The notes below the pieces were generated by a model. The model was not told the origin of the DNA. It saw only the letters and a program-made list of their open reading frames with translations, and did not search any database. Of a stretch of 64,000 bases of DNA, positions 10,681 to 23,178 are shown piece by piece. Position 1 is the stretch's first letter; each line of letters starts with the position of its first letter. The DNA comes from Evernia prunastri (taxonomy: Eukaryota; Ascomycota; Lecanoromycetes; Lecanorales; Parmeliaceae): positions 186,001 through 250,000 of the forward strand of contig NKYR01000044.1 of assembly GCA_003184365.1 (NCBI GenBank), in the 5' to 3' direction. The translations under genes were made by a program, and so were the position numbers.

Positions 10681-13410
10681 TTATCCGGACTGCTTTTCCT
10701 GCAAAGGAATAGCGCCAGCCCCCATCGGCCAATGCGCTAGAGAACTGTTATTCCTTTGTTTAGCCTCGACACCTATATTCGACGACATGCAGCCCGGCTG
10801 CAAAGGTACATCATATGTCTCGAGTACGCTGAAGTCATCAATGCCTTCATATCCGCCAATTTGTACGGTGACAAGTCCTTATCTCCTTCCAGAAGAGCCT
10901 TTCGATCAATCTTCGTCCCGGCTTCCTGCAGTGCTCATGTTCATCATCCCAACTCGGCAATCTCGAATGAATCGGTACCATTGTTCGATGCTTTCTCAGT
11001 CCTCCTTACCTATTTTCATTTTGCAGCTGCCTTTTCCCACTCCATGTCGTCGTACAGCGCTTAATTCTGCCACCAGTCTCAGAAATGGTTGGGCTCGGGC
11101 AAGGCATGCTTTCCTTTCGTCTTAGCGTAGCATCCTGTCAGAAGACACTCTGGAAGTCAATACCGTTGCAAGAAGTCCACAGTTCACCGCCTGGGCCCTG
11201 CTTCTCCACTCCTCTAGAGTACTCATTGCACTTGGATAAGAATCAACCCCCAGTACCGAGCGCTCAGCATGTATGCAGGAATTTATGATACTGAGAACAT
11301 GATCCACTCAGCTTCGAGGAAGGATGAGCTAGTGCGAAGCAGAGTAAGACCGTTGACGCGATATACTCCATTGAAGCCTTTGAGACCTTGAGTGGATGTT
11401 CGTGGGAGATCCATTACGAGCATACAACTGCCATGAGCGGAAGAAAGATGTCGTAGACGTTGGAGACGCCACGATTGCTGCTGACGGCGACGAATGTATA
11501 TTTAAGACGAGACTCGTTTGCAGTTCCTAAGCGGACAGTCTTAATGACTAATCTTTGTGTTGTGTTGCGACTTACAATCGACTAATTTTGTTCACGGTGA
11601 GACCTCTACTGAAAAATTTGCCAGCGTCGTTGCAGCGTCCAAAAACCTGGTTGTATCCCGTCTTAGCTTGGCGAGAATGAGCATGAATGAATGTTCGTCA
11701 ACATGAACGCTTTGGATCCTTGCCGTGAGCATAGACTTATGGGATCGGGATCTCACAAAAACGCTTGTTCAACTATGGATGAATATGAATACATCAATTG
11801 CAGCAGGCAAAGCAGTCCGTGATGAAATGACGACAGTGAGTGACAGTGGTAGAGCAGGAGTACCAGACTGTCGAGTTTCTCGGGCAATCTTCTGAGACAT
11901 GCCCCTCCCCCCCTCCTTGTTGAGCCAGCGCCATATTGCGTTCGAGGTGCTTGCACGAAATATTTATACGCGACTTCCATCAGGAATCTTAAACAGAAAG
12001 CAGCAACACTCCCAGAAACCCGCTATGGTCCCAGTCGCACGCCACGTGCCCGAATGGAAAACAATATTTGACTGTTCGTAATCTGGTAGAGTCATACCTT
12101 CCATCTTGTCTACATCGGTATTGAACTGCCAGGATCAAGAAGAACCGTCCTAGCCATTTGTCAAGTGACGGCCATCATCTAACACCCCAGAATTAACCCA
12201 CGCATATCAGACCCAGCGATCAAAAACTCCCTTCGCTATCTCCCCCCCTCCAGCACTCTATCAATCCATCCACCCACCACCACTACATGCACAATCCCCT
12301 CAGTACTCATACCCAATCTGCAACCACATATTTGCCACAATGGGACTGATAGTCAGTGGGCCACAAGTTCCATGCCATTTGCTTATTTACAGCTATATCT
12401 CAGACCCGCGATGCTTTGCAGCCATATTTCATGCATGCTATGTTTTCCGCGGCGATGACCAGGGACAGGTGACCAGGCAGGAGCTCTATCTCTACCTGGC
12501 CCCCACCAGCATTCGATTGCGTCTCTTTCCGCGCCATAGCACGCTATGCTACTCTACTCCATAGCGCAGCCCTCCACACATAACCCCCCAGACTCTCCAA
12601 CGCCAGCCTCATCTCTCATCTCCCCTCTCCCATCTACGCACCACCAACTGCAACAAATCAGAAACCAAACCCAAGCACTCCAGATAATCCAGACTCGTCA
12701 ATTCGGATCCGCTGACCCATCGATGTACGTTCATCCGATATGCGAAGCAGGAGCAGAAGCAGGAGAAGAAACGAGCGGGATGGATCCCTGCCTGTTCAAT
12801 AATCATACCACATCATGCCACGCACTTAGCTCGTCGCTTGGTAGAACGACGAGGAAACGAGCCATGTGCGTGGCAGGATTGCTGTACCGTGGCAGCAGGA
12901 GATATGCTGGCGCGACTTCTTTTCTCTACCCCATCTCACGAGCATAGAAGGAACGAAAGCAAAAGGAAGGAAGCAAAAAGAAAAGAAAGAAAAAGCAGCC
13001 ATTCCCGCAGCCGTCTCTAACGCAAGGGAAGCTCACGCAAAGGAAGTGGTAGAGAAAAAAGGCAAAAATGAAAAGCCCAAAGCTCTCTCTCTCCGGGTCC
13101 GCAAAGATCTTGGTCCGAGGGTAGAGGACAGACCACCCTTGCTGTGCCTTTTACAACTGCTCGATCGACAGATACAATATGATATGAAGCGAAGTAAAAG
13201 AAGGGAAGTGACATGGAATGAAATGAAATGGCACCAACCTTAACAAACAAGAGATTCTCAACCTAGTAAGCCAGCCAGCCAGCCTAGGTACCACGGCGCG
13301 AAAGAAAGACACATGCCACCCTGCGGGACGAGATGGAGAATGGAGATGGGAGTGGAACAGTGTCTGTTCGAACGGAGAAGAGCATTTGATGGGGAGATGA
13401 TGGATGAAGG

Positions 13411-13508
13411 AGGTGGTAAGGTGTGGTGTGGTGTGGTGTGGTGTGGTAAGGTATTGTCAGTTAAGGTAAGGTTAGGTAAGGTAAGGTTAGGTAAGGTCAG
13501 ACAAGGTG
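13411..13508 (+). repeat. GGTGT / GGTAA microsatellite
   Basis: A run of GTGTG pentamers passes into GGTAAGGTTAG-type units. No gene overlaps it; it lies in the 3' flank of eEF3. Confidence 0.8.
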
Positions 13509-13799
13509 ATAAGGTATGCAGTAGGTATGCAGCACTATCTCCGCACGTCTATTTAAGTGAGATCTCCCAAACAACGATGTTGTTCAAGAATGGAGGGAGA
13601 AACCTCCAGAGACGCCTCTCTCTAATGCCCAATTTTTCTCTAGAAACCCATCGTGACATGAAAGGAGGTATCTAATCCATCAATGTATAGCCCAAACGAC
13701 AGACCGAAAAGGAGAGAGAGAAAAAAACGCCATCTATAGTCGTTATGCAGGCAGGAAACGCACGATTTCTCCCACAGTCCACCGCTCATCTCATAGAGC

Positions 13800-16700
13800 C
13801 TACGCCTCGTCGTCGGTATCTGGTGGATGGGGAGTACCCTAATCAATCAGCGTTAGCCAAGCCCAATCCATCGTTGTAAAGAGAAGCGGAACAACAACGA
13901 CAGAAGGGTCGAGTACACACCTTGGGCGAATTCAACCACTCGATATGCCTCAGCCGCCTCCTCGTCTCCCTCTCCTTCACCTGCGCCCTGGTCAACTTCT
14001 TCGTCTTCTTCTTGACCTTGAACTTCATGTCGCCACCGTCACCTTCGGCGTCCGTGTTGACCGCGCTCGCGGTGGCGCTGGACACGTTGCTGCTCGCCGC
14101 GCTGCTCCCCGGCCGGCTATCTTCGAACCGGTCCATCGAGACGGCCAGTTGGCCCTTGTGCGTCACCCGCCCGTCGGCGACGTGCCATTGCTCGGGGCAC
14201 AGGGCGCCGACGAACTCTTCGTTGTGGGAGATCATGACGACGCCGCCTTTGTAGTCGCGGATGGCGACGGCCAGACCACCAAGGGAGTCGCGGTCGAGGT
14301 AGTTGGTGGGTTCGTCGAGGACGAGGAGATGGGGGTTGTTCCACATGGCGCCGGCGAGGACGACCTTGACTTTCTGCCCGCCTGAGAGACCGGAGATTTC
14401 GTTGTGATTGGCAATCTCGGGGTCGAGGCCGATGTCTTCGAAATGCTTAGAAATGACTTTAGGCTCAAGAATGCGGAAGCCGAGACCTTCACGCGAAGCC
14501 TCGTGGTCATCGAATTCTTGTATCAACTTGCCGAAACCGAGGTCGACGAGCGTTTCGCGGGACACTTGTGTGTTATGTTTGGGCAGCATGCCTACCCACT
14601 TGACTTCGTACTGGAAATCTCTCTTGTACTTCTGTCGTCCAATCAAATTTTCAACCTTTCGCTCGCCCAATCCTGGCAGGGCCACGATCTTCTCCATCTG
14701 AGCCTTGTCCTCTGGAGTGAGCACTCTAGTCTGCTTCATCAATACTTCTCGATCGTCTCCATTTGCATACCGCCATTGGAGATACTGGTTTGGAGTCTTC
14801 TCCATATGCATTTCCACATGCTCCAGAGCGTGCTGCTTGATGTAGCCAATACGCAGATTAGGATGCTTCTCGACTCTGCCAAGTTGAGGGATCGTCTCTC
14901 CAGTCAATAGCTTGATCAGCGTAGACTTGCCCGCACCGTTAGCCCCGATAATGGCGGTCCGGGAGGAGAGTGTGAGGGCGCATGTGACATCTTGAAGGGA
15001 CGGTTTCGTGGATCCAGGGTAGGTATATGTACAGTTCTGCATCCGGATGATGGCTCTTGTGGATGATTTGACGCCCGTCAGGATACCTGGGTTCGGGAAT
15101 TTGAATTGGACCTGGGACGCCGACAGCGTGTAGTAGCTCTTCGCCTCAGGCTTGACTCGGACAAACGCCGCGAGATTCCCACGGTAGCAGACCAGTTTCT
15201 TCTGCTCGTAATGGTAGATATCTGTGCACACATTGTCAAGGAAACCAGAATCGTGACTGACTATCAGGCTGGTGATTTCGGTATGGCTCTTGAGATACTC
15301 CTCAAGCCACTTGACGTTCCCAACGTCCAGATGATTTGTAGGTTCGTCCAAGAGCAGCACATCCGCGCCCATGAGCATAGCTCTAGCCAAAGCCAACTTC
15401 ATCTTCCATCCACCAGATAGCGATCCGACCTTCTCCTGTTGCCGTCCATTCGGACCAGCTGTGAAGCCGACTTCGCTCAAAACCTCCGAGATACGCTCTT
15501 TTCCAGAAGCTGCCAGCTCAGGATCCTTGGCAACAAACTCAAGGATGCTCAAGTCCGCGTCTTCGCCTTGGTTGTGCTCCACGAAGCAAGTCTTGAGCTG
15601 ATCCTTGCTTGGGAAGCCTTCCAGCTTGCCCTCCGCGATACTTCGCATAAGAGTGGATTTGCCAGCCCCGTTTCTTCCGCAAAGACCATATCTGTGACCT
15701 TTGTGTAGGGTGATATTGGTGTGCGATAGGAGCAGCATACCGCCGTATGCCAAAGAAAAATCGGTATTCACAATCTCGATCTCTCCTGTGTCTGCTTTGA
15801 TAGGCTGCCCGAACTTGCGGTGATCTTCGTCGACAAAGTGCTTCTCCAATGCCTGCGAGACCAAGTCGGCTTCTCCTGTCTTCATCAGCTGCTGGAGGTA
15901 GCGACCAGTGCAGGAACCGATGCGCGAGACCTGGCGGAGGTTCACATCCTCCTTGACCATTTCCGCAAGATAACCTTTCGTGACGGTCCATATCTCGACA
16001 TCGCCTGGCTCTCCAATAATACCACCATGAATTTTGACCTCCTTTTCCAGACTTCTTAGTACGTCTTCGGCAGACGTGGGTGCAATTTGACCACTCAATA
16101 AATTCCCGTCATCATCTTTCATTGCCGTTCTGATGACCTGCAATGCCCTCGTAGCCATCTCTCTGACTTCGGGTAGGGATGCTCGGTCTTTGACACCTTG
16201 AACACCAGGCCTCAACTTTGGTAGAAAAGTTCGCGCTTCAATTGGATCGTGCACCAATTTCGTAAGATTCTCCACGACTACGACTGTCTGACGTAGAACT
16301 TCCTGAGATGTCGAAGGGGTATTCAAAGATCGTTCGAGGAGCGGTGTGAGAAGAGCGAGGACGGGAGATGTGACAATGGCGACGAAAGTAGTCTGTGACA
16401 GGGCATGTATAGCCTTTTGTAGGGTTTCAGTGGATGGGTTTTGCATAGTCTTGATGAGGAGCGGTATCCGAGGTGCGACATCGTCATTAGATAGTAGGGT
16501 CGTTAGGGATGTCATCGTCTTCAAGGCTTGCTTTCCAACCTGCAGACAGTGGTTAGCATAGGTATTGCGCTCGGCCTCCTGTCATCACATACCTCAGCTT
16601 TCAAATCATGCATGCCCGCCTCCACAATCGGTATCAGCCCTGCAAGCTTTTTCCCCATACTCTCCCTGAGCAAATCCTTAGTGCTCTCCTCCTCCTTACT

Positions 16701-17288
16701 ACCCTGTCCCATCTTCGCTTTGTCCGCCATTCTTCCCAATAGCTCATACGCGCCCACCGTTCCCTGCCATTTCCCAGATCTCTTGCCCAGGTATTGTGAA
16801 AGCACAGGGATAAGACCCACGACCAAACTCTCGGGTGACAGATTCTTGAACAGCGCATCCAGGGCGTACTGTGCCGATTCCTTCACGACCGCACCCTTGT
16901 CCGCCAGAGTGTCCAGGGCTGGCGCAACGACGCCCCCATCTTGCAGTAAGAAGACGACCTCGCTGATCGCTTGCGCAGGTGGAAATTTCTCAAAGAGCGC
17001 ACCCAACAGGTTCATTGCGCTCTCCCTTCTTGAGCCATCCTTCTTGTCCGCGGCAGCCTTCTTGATCTCGTCCAGTACACCATACGCACGAAAGCCGCGA
17101 AACCCCACTGAGGTGATCAGGAGGTTTGTAAGGGCGTAGGAGGCGTCGACTGACTCTTGCGAGGTCTTGGCCTTGAAGATTGTGTCGAGGAAGGAGGAAA
17201 CTTCTTCATGGGTTGGTGGAACCCCCGAGGGAGTGGAGGATTTGGTGATCATAATGGGAACCGTGGGAGGAGAAACAGAATGTGGCAT
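13800..17288 (-). CDS. Translation elongation factor 3 (eEF3)
   Basis: A fungus-typical cytosolic ATPase that helps release deacylated tRNA from the ribosomal E site. Three exons, 17288-16593, 16539-13921 and 13838-13800, give 1117 residues, somewhat longer than the roughly 1050 usual in the family. Order: HEAT repeats (~20-330), a linker region, then two ABC cassettes. ABC1 has GRNGAGKST near residue 520, LSGGWKMKLALARA and LLLDEPTNHLD. ABC2 has GANGAGKST near 765, LSGGQKVKVVLA and LVLDEPTNYLD. The chromodomain insertion YEVKWVGMLPKH lies inside ABC2, which separates eEF3 from other ABC-F proteins. The tail is Lys-rich (KVKKKTKKLTRAQVKE). The tiny last exon supplies GTPHPPDTDDEA. An alternative start is the MITKSS methionine 12 codons in. 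Confidence 0.97.
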
Positions 17289-17884
17289 TCTCTGGTGGTG
17301 TAAGAAGAGAGTCGCACAGGTTCCGGGGTTTTAAGAGCGCAGAAAATGGATTATATTTTAGAGGCTGTGGGATACTCAAAGCGCAATAGGTGGAGCCTCA
17401 AGGCAGTATGATTTGATTATTGATTACAAAAGGAGGAGTGGAGAGAGATATGGATATAAGATATGAGGATGAACCAGCAGCCCTCAGAAAGAAGAATGAC
17501 TTATTTTGAGTGGGAAAAGGAAAGCTGGAGCATGTGGAAGGGCCACTGGTCAGGAAATTTTCAGCTGTTCTCGGCTCTCAACTTTTGCGTGTGTCAGCAC
17601 TCAGCAGCAAAGAAATTTCCTTGCAGCTTCGGTCAACCGGGGAAACTGTTACTCCTAGCCCCGCTTACAAGCGTGAAGCGATCATGCAAAGACAACATCC
17701 CCTCCGTCACACAAACCTTGTAGACAATAAATCAACAATTTTGACTATGTACTTTGATTGAGTCTAAGGACACTGCAACTATGTTCTGACTCTCAGAAGA
17801 CCGCAGAGGAAAATCTTCGAGCATGGTTGATGCTTCTCTGCAGCAACAGAATCTCGAATATCTCCGTCATCCAGTCAATTCCAA
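17289..17884. other. eEF3 5' flank and intergenic DNA
   Basis: It holds the presumed eEF3 promoter and the 3' end of the coiled-coil gene. No accepted gene. Confidence 0.5.
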
Positions 17885-18675
17885 TCAGCTCGTCTTGTCT
17901 ACCTTCTCTTGGGCGGCACGTTGCCTCTGAGCCTTCCCCCTGTCTAGTTTCCTCAAAAATGCATCGTTCAGAGCCTTGAACTCGATGTATGAGCCCAGGC
18001 TTTTGGTCTGGGCTCTAATCAATGCCATCTGTACATCTATATGTGCAAATACCGCTTTCTGACGAATGCCATCCTTCCTCTCTGCCTCTTTTCGAGACGT
18101 ATAGTCTGTCTCTTCTTGGAGAGTGTCATCGCTTGTGTTTGGCCCTTCTTCAAAAGGTTCGCTCGAGGTTCTCTGATCTTTACGTGTCGCATAGGTGGCG
18201 AAGGTGGTAAGACGGATCAACTCTTCTCCTAAAGTTTTCATCTCCGCTTCCAAAGTGCTCATCTTTGCAACTTTCCCTAAGACTACCTTTGCATTCTCTG
18301 GTATTGTGTCAATGTCTGCATGAACAGTGGGTGAGTAGACTAACTTTGGATTGCGACTTTCCCTTTTGCCTTTTTCACGTTTAAAGTCTCTCCGATCTCC
18401 GTGGAGGTTTCAATCAAGCGAGTAAGGTCTGCGTGCACTTTCTCAAGCTCAGTCTGACTTAGGTGAGCGATTTCCTCTTTCATAGCATCCTGTGCCTCCA
18501 GGAAGGTGAGTTTGGTGTACGCGAGTTTACACTCAATCTCCTGTAGCTCCGCGAGCTCTTGCTCACACGCGGTCCTGGCTGGGCTTTTCGTTGGGTTCTC
18601 GTCCTGGAGTGCATATTCCATTTTGAGCAACTGCGCCAATCGATCGGCGTATTCCGTCTTCGGCTGGTCTGCCAT
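17885..18675 (-). CDS. Coiled-coil protein of unknown function, 247 aa
   Basis: Two exons, 18675-18345 and 18297-17885, separated by a 47-nt intron, join in frame. A 29-nt intron would also keep frame but is too short to be likely. The product is rich in Glu, Lys, Leu and Ala with long heptad-like stretches, for example LAELQEIECKLAYTKLTFLE and LEAEMKTLGEELIRL. Coiled coil is therefore expected over residues ~30-140 and ~170-240. There is no signal peptide or membrane segment. It may be a structural, motor-associated or kinetochore-type subunit, but I do not recognise the family. Confidence 0.7.
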
Positions 18676-19080
18676 GGTGTTTCTGCAAGTCGAAGCCCGT
18701 AGTAGTTGGTCGCTGGAGGTTTTAGCGATGTGCGCTTGAAGTTTTGGAGGAGTAACAGATCGTTTTTGTAGTCGGTAGGCGTAATGTTCCCTTGTGTGAC
18801 CTTATGAGCTAGCTGCTACGAGTTCCATGCAGCTCGCTTAATGCAAGTTGCAAGGTGATGGAGCAAGTTTTCATCAATAACAAGGACCTCAGATTGTATT
18901 AGAGGTGTTCAAGCATGGTTGTGGACAACGTGTGTAGGACGGAAGAAATGTTGTTGATGTGCAGGTCGGCAAAGTGGATAGGGCTGAATTCCGGCTATGT
19001 GATTCTGTTTTGTCACTTTGTATACCAACTCGTCACATCTAGAAACCTACGGACACAAAGCCTATCAGTATTCAACCAAA

Positions 19081-21113
19081 TTATTGCCATGAGCGGATTA
19101 AAATACCTGTCTCTGTATTTCCCTCACCCATACTCTTGCTTCCACTGCTTCCGCTCTGAATGGCGCCCAATATTCCGTCAACGTAGGCAGCTCCACTCCA
19201 CTTCTGATGAGTCAAGACGTCTACGCCGAGCTCCTTCTCGCGTCTCTGAACCAGCTTTACGTAAGCCAGCATGCCATCCTTTTTAAAGTCTCTTGAAAGC
19301 TCTGCTGTTAGTGCTGCGGTTGAATGCAGACCAGCCAAAGAGATAAGCTGCAGAACGAAGCTGCGAGTGACAACATCAGTTGTCTTTACTCGCTCCGAGG
19401 AAAAGAACAGACTTCAGTACTTACCCGTGTTTGGCAAGGTCCCAGATGAAAGACCTTAAGGAAGCTTCATCAAAGCCCTGACCCATCCAGTTGAACGACG
19501 GGCTGAGATTGTAAACCAACTGCTTCCCAGGATGAACTTTCCTGATGTCGCTCGAAAACTTCCCACCCTTCTCTACATTCGGATCAGCAGTCTCGAGCCA
19601 AAGCAAGTCAGCGTACGGCGCAAACTCGATCGCCCGCTTTGTGGCCGCTGGTAACCCCGCACGATAGTGGTAAAAGCCCTCGCGAGTCCTTGGGATGTCC
19701 CAGGAAAAGAACACAGGACAGTTGGTGTACTTCGCTGCAAGAGTCCGCCGCCTCGACAGAGGTAGATTACGATCTCTTCTCACCTGGGCGCTGTATTGGA
19801 CGATCTTGCTTTGATCAGCACCCTCAGATTCAAGGTGCTTCACAACAGCTGAAGATGGTCAGGGCGTGAACATAGTCTGGAGAGAAAAATTGTTCCCTTA
19901 CCTTCGTCAAACGTCATGAGCTTATGCTCCTTCACCCAGTTCGCCTCATACTGGTCAATTTCCTCCCCGGTGGCGCCTTGGAGCTCCATTGCTTGCAAAG
20001 TTTCGGCCAACGGCTCCGTGTCTTCATTCACACCCAGGACATATTCATGATCCCGAACGTCAATAGCGCTGCTGAGGAGCTTGCCAGACTCGGAGTCCGT
20101 TCGAGCAATGAGAAGATTCTCGCAGCCCATAAGATCCCATTGAAATCTGGCAGCGACCAGTCGACTGATGTGCTCGCCCATTGGAACCAGGACCTTGCCC
20201 GCCAAGTGGCCGCACTTCTTACCACCGTGCAACTGGTCTTCAAAGTGCACGGCTGCTGCACCGTTCTCCGCGAAAAGCTTGGCCAACTTCATTACAGCGG
20301 TAAGGCCGCCATGTCTGTACCATTATCAACATGCCGTACTTGTCAGACAATCTACCGATCCCTACCCTGTATCTCCGTCTGCAACGATTGGTCGCATGTA
20401 GTCTATGTATGGTGTCTTCGTCCGTTCGTCCTTTTTCATATTTCTCCTTGCATCCCAATGCTTTCGGTCATGTAATTGCTGTGCTTTGAACAATCTCTGC
20501 ACTTGATTCGGCACCGTGTTGTAAGGATAATCTCCAAAGTCCGGTGACACTTCATTTGTCGAGGTGAGCACAGAGGAGCAAGCCCATCCAGATATGTACA
20601 GTACTTCCTGGTTGGCAGCTTGTTGAGTCATTTGAACAGGGTCAATGGCTCCCACTATAGAACTGTCAGCCCTGACTTTCGTTACCACTCCTGAGTTTTC
20701 TCACTGGTATGCACGGGTTCCCCTGCAGCAGCCCTATCCTTGAAAAGGTTGAACAACTTCCTTGCCATGAGCGAGCTCGGGTATGTCTGTTGAAGTGTCC
20801 CTCTCTTACTGACCACATCCTCAGCAGAGTATGGTCTCCGGATTCCCTCGTACCGGGGTGAGGCCCACCATCCCTTGACGTCTTCCACTTCCTGGGAGAA
20901 GAGGGCGTCTTCAGCGGCGCCGCTCTTGTCAGATATGGGAAGGAGCTGGTAGGAGTCTGAAGGTAAAGCAGCAGAAAGCGGTGGCTGGACCACAGGGAGA
21001 TGGGTGGACATTGCTCTTGCAGTTTGTCTTGGCTGCAGACGGAGTATCGGGGAAGGTCGAATCCATCTTGGAGCTGCTTGTGTTCGAAGGGGTTTGGCAG
21101 CCGTTCGAATCAT
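19081..21113 (-). CDS. 2-methylisocitrate lyase, mitochondrial
   Basis: Cleaves 2-methylisocitrate to succinate and pyruvate, the last step of the methylcitrate cycle for propionyl-CoA. Five exons (21113-20705, 20654-20366, 20314-19902, 19848-19425, 19360-19081) give 604 residues. The N-terminus is Arg/Ala-rich (MIRTAAKPLRTQAAPRW), a mitochondrial presequence. The isocitrate-lyase superfamily core is plain: YISGWACSS, DYPYNTVPNQVQRLF, and the catalytic KKCGH loop near residue 265. The presequence and the neighbouring methylcitrate synthase favour methylisocitrate lyase over glyoxylate-cycle isocitrate lyase. The last exon may splice once more after GNTETG; both readings end within ~40 bp. Confidence 0.92.
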
Positions 21114-21574
21114 CTTTGATGATAATTGGGTTCAGCTAAGCAATTGAGTGTGCATGGAGCTATGGTGAATATGGCTTAACTCCGTAGTTTTACTTTGACT
21201 GTGCACTTAATGGCAAGGAAACATTCAAAACATTATGAAGTATACAGTATACACCAAGTAGCATATTTGATTGGCTAGTACTCGTATTCCCCGCGAATGG
21301 AGTCATGTAGAATCATTCACCTCGCCGAGATCCGATCCCGCCGCTTGTCAGCGGAACGTCACCTTTAGTGGGGCGGGAGTCCTCTAGCCATAAGGTAATT
21401 CTGGGGCAGTGGGGCTCGCTCATTCAACTCATCCAACTCATTCAATCCCAGACATCAATTGCAGCCGTCCAGCTTCCCATAGCATTGCAAGCGAGCGCAG
21501 ATTCCACCAATACCATCATAGACCACGAAGCGCCCTATAAACATCGCAATACCTGGGGCACCTACCTACACGGC
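21114..21574. promoter_or_regulatory. Shared divergent promoter of the methylcitrate pair
   Basis: 461 bp separate the two start codons. A CCAAT box in reverse orientation lies at 21270-21274, and a symmetric CCG-N8-CGG site at 21341-21354. The arrangement predicts coordinated expression of both genes, for example on propionate or odd-chain substrates. That regulation is inference. Confidence 0.6.
21341..21354. promoter_or_regulatory. Candidate Zn(II)2Cys6 binding site (CCG-N8-CGG)
   Basis: The palindrome CCGCTTGTCAGCGG has inverted CCG/CGG half-sites, the geometry bound by fungal binuclear-cluster activators. It lies between the two methylcitrate genes, about 220 bp from each start codon. 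Confidence 0.45.
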
Positions 21575-23178
21575 ATGCTCTCTACGACCAGAGCGGCACC
21601 AAGGGCTGCCCGCCTACTACAAGTATATTGCCCTCGGAGTAGTATCACACTTATGCTGATCTTGTCCATGATAGCCCAAAGTCCTGTCTTCTGCAATTGC
21701 TTCAGCACGAACCTACTCCTCCGCCTCCGAACCAGATCTCAAGACCACTTTAAAGGAAGCCATACCAGCAAAGCGAGAGCTCCTCAAGAAAGTCAAGAGC
21801 CATGCCAGCAAGACAATCGGCGAAGTTAAGGTGGAGAACACGCTTGGGGGCATGAGGTACACCAACCACGGCTATTACCTCCGACAGGCAGTCTGACAGG
21901 CAATGCAGAGGACTCAAAGCAATGGTATGGGAAGGATCCGTCCTCGACGCAAACGAAGGCATCCGGTTCCACGGCAAAACGATCGAAGACTGTCAGGGTG
22001 TTCTCCCCAAAGGCACTTCCGGCACTGAAATGCTGCCCGAAGCCATGTTTTGGCTGCTTCTGACCGGCCAAGTCCCCTCCACATCACAAATACGCGCCTT
22101 CTCTCGAGAACTTGCCGAGAAGTCCACCCTGCCCAGCTTCGTCGAACACATGCTAGATAGCTTCCCTACGGACCTGCATCCGATGACTCAATTCGCCTGC
22201 GCGGTCTCGACCCTAAACCATACTTCTGCTTTTGCTAAAGCGTACGAGAAGGGCGTCAACAAGGCTGATTACTGGGAGCCTACATTCGACGACAGCATCT
22301 CACTGCTTGCGAAACTGCCTACGATAGCCGCCAAGATCTACCAAAACAGTTACAAAGGCGGAGGGTCTCTCCCGGCCCAGGTAGACCCTGACCAAGACTG
22401 GTCTTACAACTTCGCTGCCATGTTAGGCAAGGGTGGAAAGGAGAACGAGAACTTTCAAGACTTGCTACGACTCTACCTTGCTCTACACGGTGACCATGAA
22501 GGCGGCAATGTCTCTGCGCACGCTACGCATCTGGTTGGCAGCGCGCTGAGTGATCCCTTCCTGAGCTACAGCGCTGGATTACAAGGTCTTGCCGGTCCAC
22601 TGCATGGGTATGTTTTTTCAACCTCTAACCAGTCTTTTCACCAGTCTCTCCCCTCTTCAGCCGAAGTTAATGTTCCCTTCAGTCTCGCAGCCCAAGAAGT
22701 CCTCCGCTGGATCCTGAAAATGCAATCACACATCGGCACCTCCTTCACCGACGCCGACGTAAAAGACTACCTCTGGTCCACCCTCAAATCCGGCCAAGTA
22801 GTCCCAGGCTACGGACACGCCGTGCTGCGGAAACCCGACCCCCGCTTCGAAGCCCTCATGAAATTCGCCTCCTCCCGCCCAGAAATCGCCAAAGACCCCG
22901 TCTTCCAGCTCGTGAAGCGCAACAGCGAAATCGCCCCGGCCGTGCTCAAGGAACACGGCAAGACGAAGAACCCCTTCCCCAACGTCGACAGCAGCTCCGG
23001 CGTGCTCTTCCACCACTACGGCTTCCACGAAACCCTCTACTACACCGCCACCTTCGGCGTCTCGCGCGGCCTGGGGCCGCTGGCGCAGCTGATCTGGGAC
23101 CGGGCGTTGGGGCTGCCGATTGAGCGGCCGAAGAGCATCAATTTGGAGGGATTGCTGAAGCTGGCGGAGGGATCGTAG
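21575..23178 (+). CDS. 2-methylcitrate synthase, mitochondrial
   Basis: Condenses propionyl-CoA with oxaloacetate, the entry step of the methylcitrate cycle in mitochondria. Four exons (21575-21622, 21675-21856, 21909-22607, 22683-23178) give 474 residues. The first exon encodes the presequence start MLSTTRAAPRAARLLQ; a 52-nt intron then leads to PKVLSSAIASARTYSS. Citrate-synthase active-site residues are present: His in GPLHGLAAQEVL (~308), His in VPGYGHAVLRKPDPR (~355), and Asp in PNVDSSSGVLFHHYGFHE (~412). The methyl- rather than plain citrate synthase call rests on overall resemblance to fungal McsA-type proteins and on its partner gene. Introns 1-3 are 52, 52 and 75 nt. Confidence 0.92.

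Larger units (their letters stand above)
9293..13799. other. Gene-poor 4.5-kb interval
   Basis: Frames are short and contradictory, with none showing a domain, conserved splice pattern or strong coding bias. The interval includes the permease promoter on its left and the eEF3 3' flank on its right. Simple repeats are listed separately. Frames at 10756-11125 and 12546-13243 were inspected on both strands and not accepted. An untranslated RNA or old transposon sequence cannot be ruled out. Confidence 0.5.

Noticed and set aside
10756..11125. Overlapping frames of 102 and 112 residues
   Set aside because: Two phases compete over the same sequence, neither has a domain, and the minus strand offers no better reading.
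14000..17200. Long plus-strand frames opposite eEF3 (for example 14404-14910, 16528-17139)
   Set aside because: They are antis-strand shadows of a strongly conserved coding gene and show no features of their own.
18316..18344. 29-nt intron in the coiled-coil gene
   Set aside because: In frame but shorter than plausible fungal introns; a 47-nt intron using an acceptor at 18298 is also in frame.
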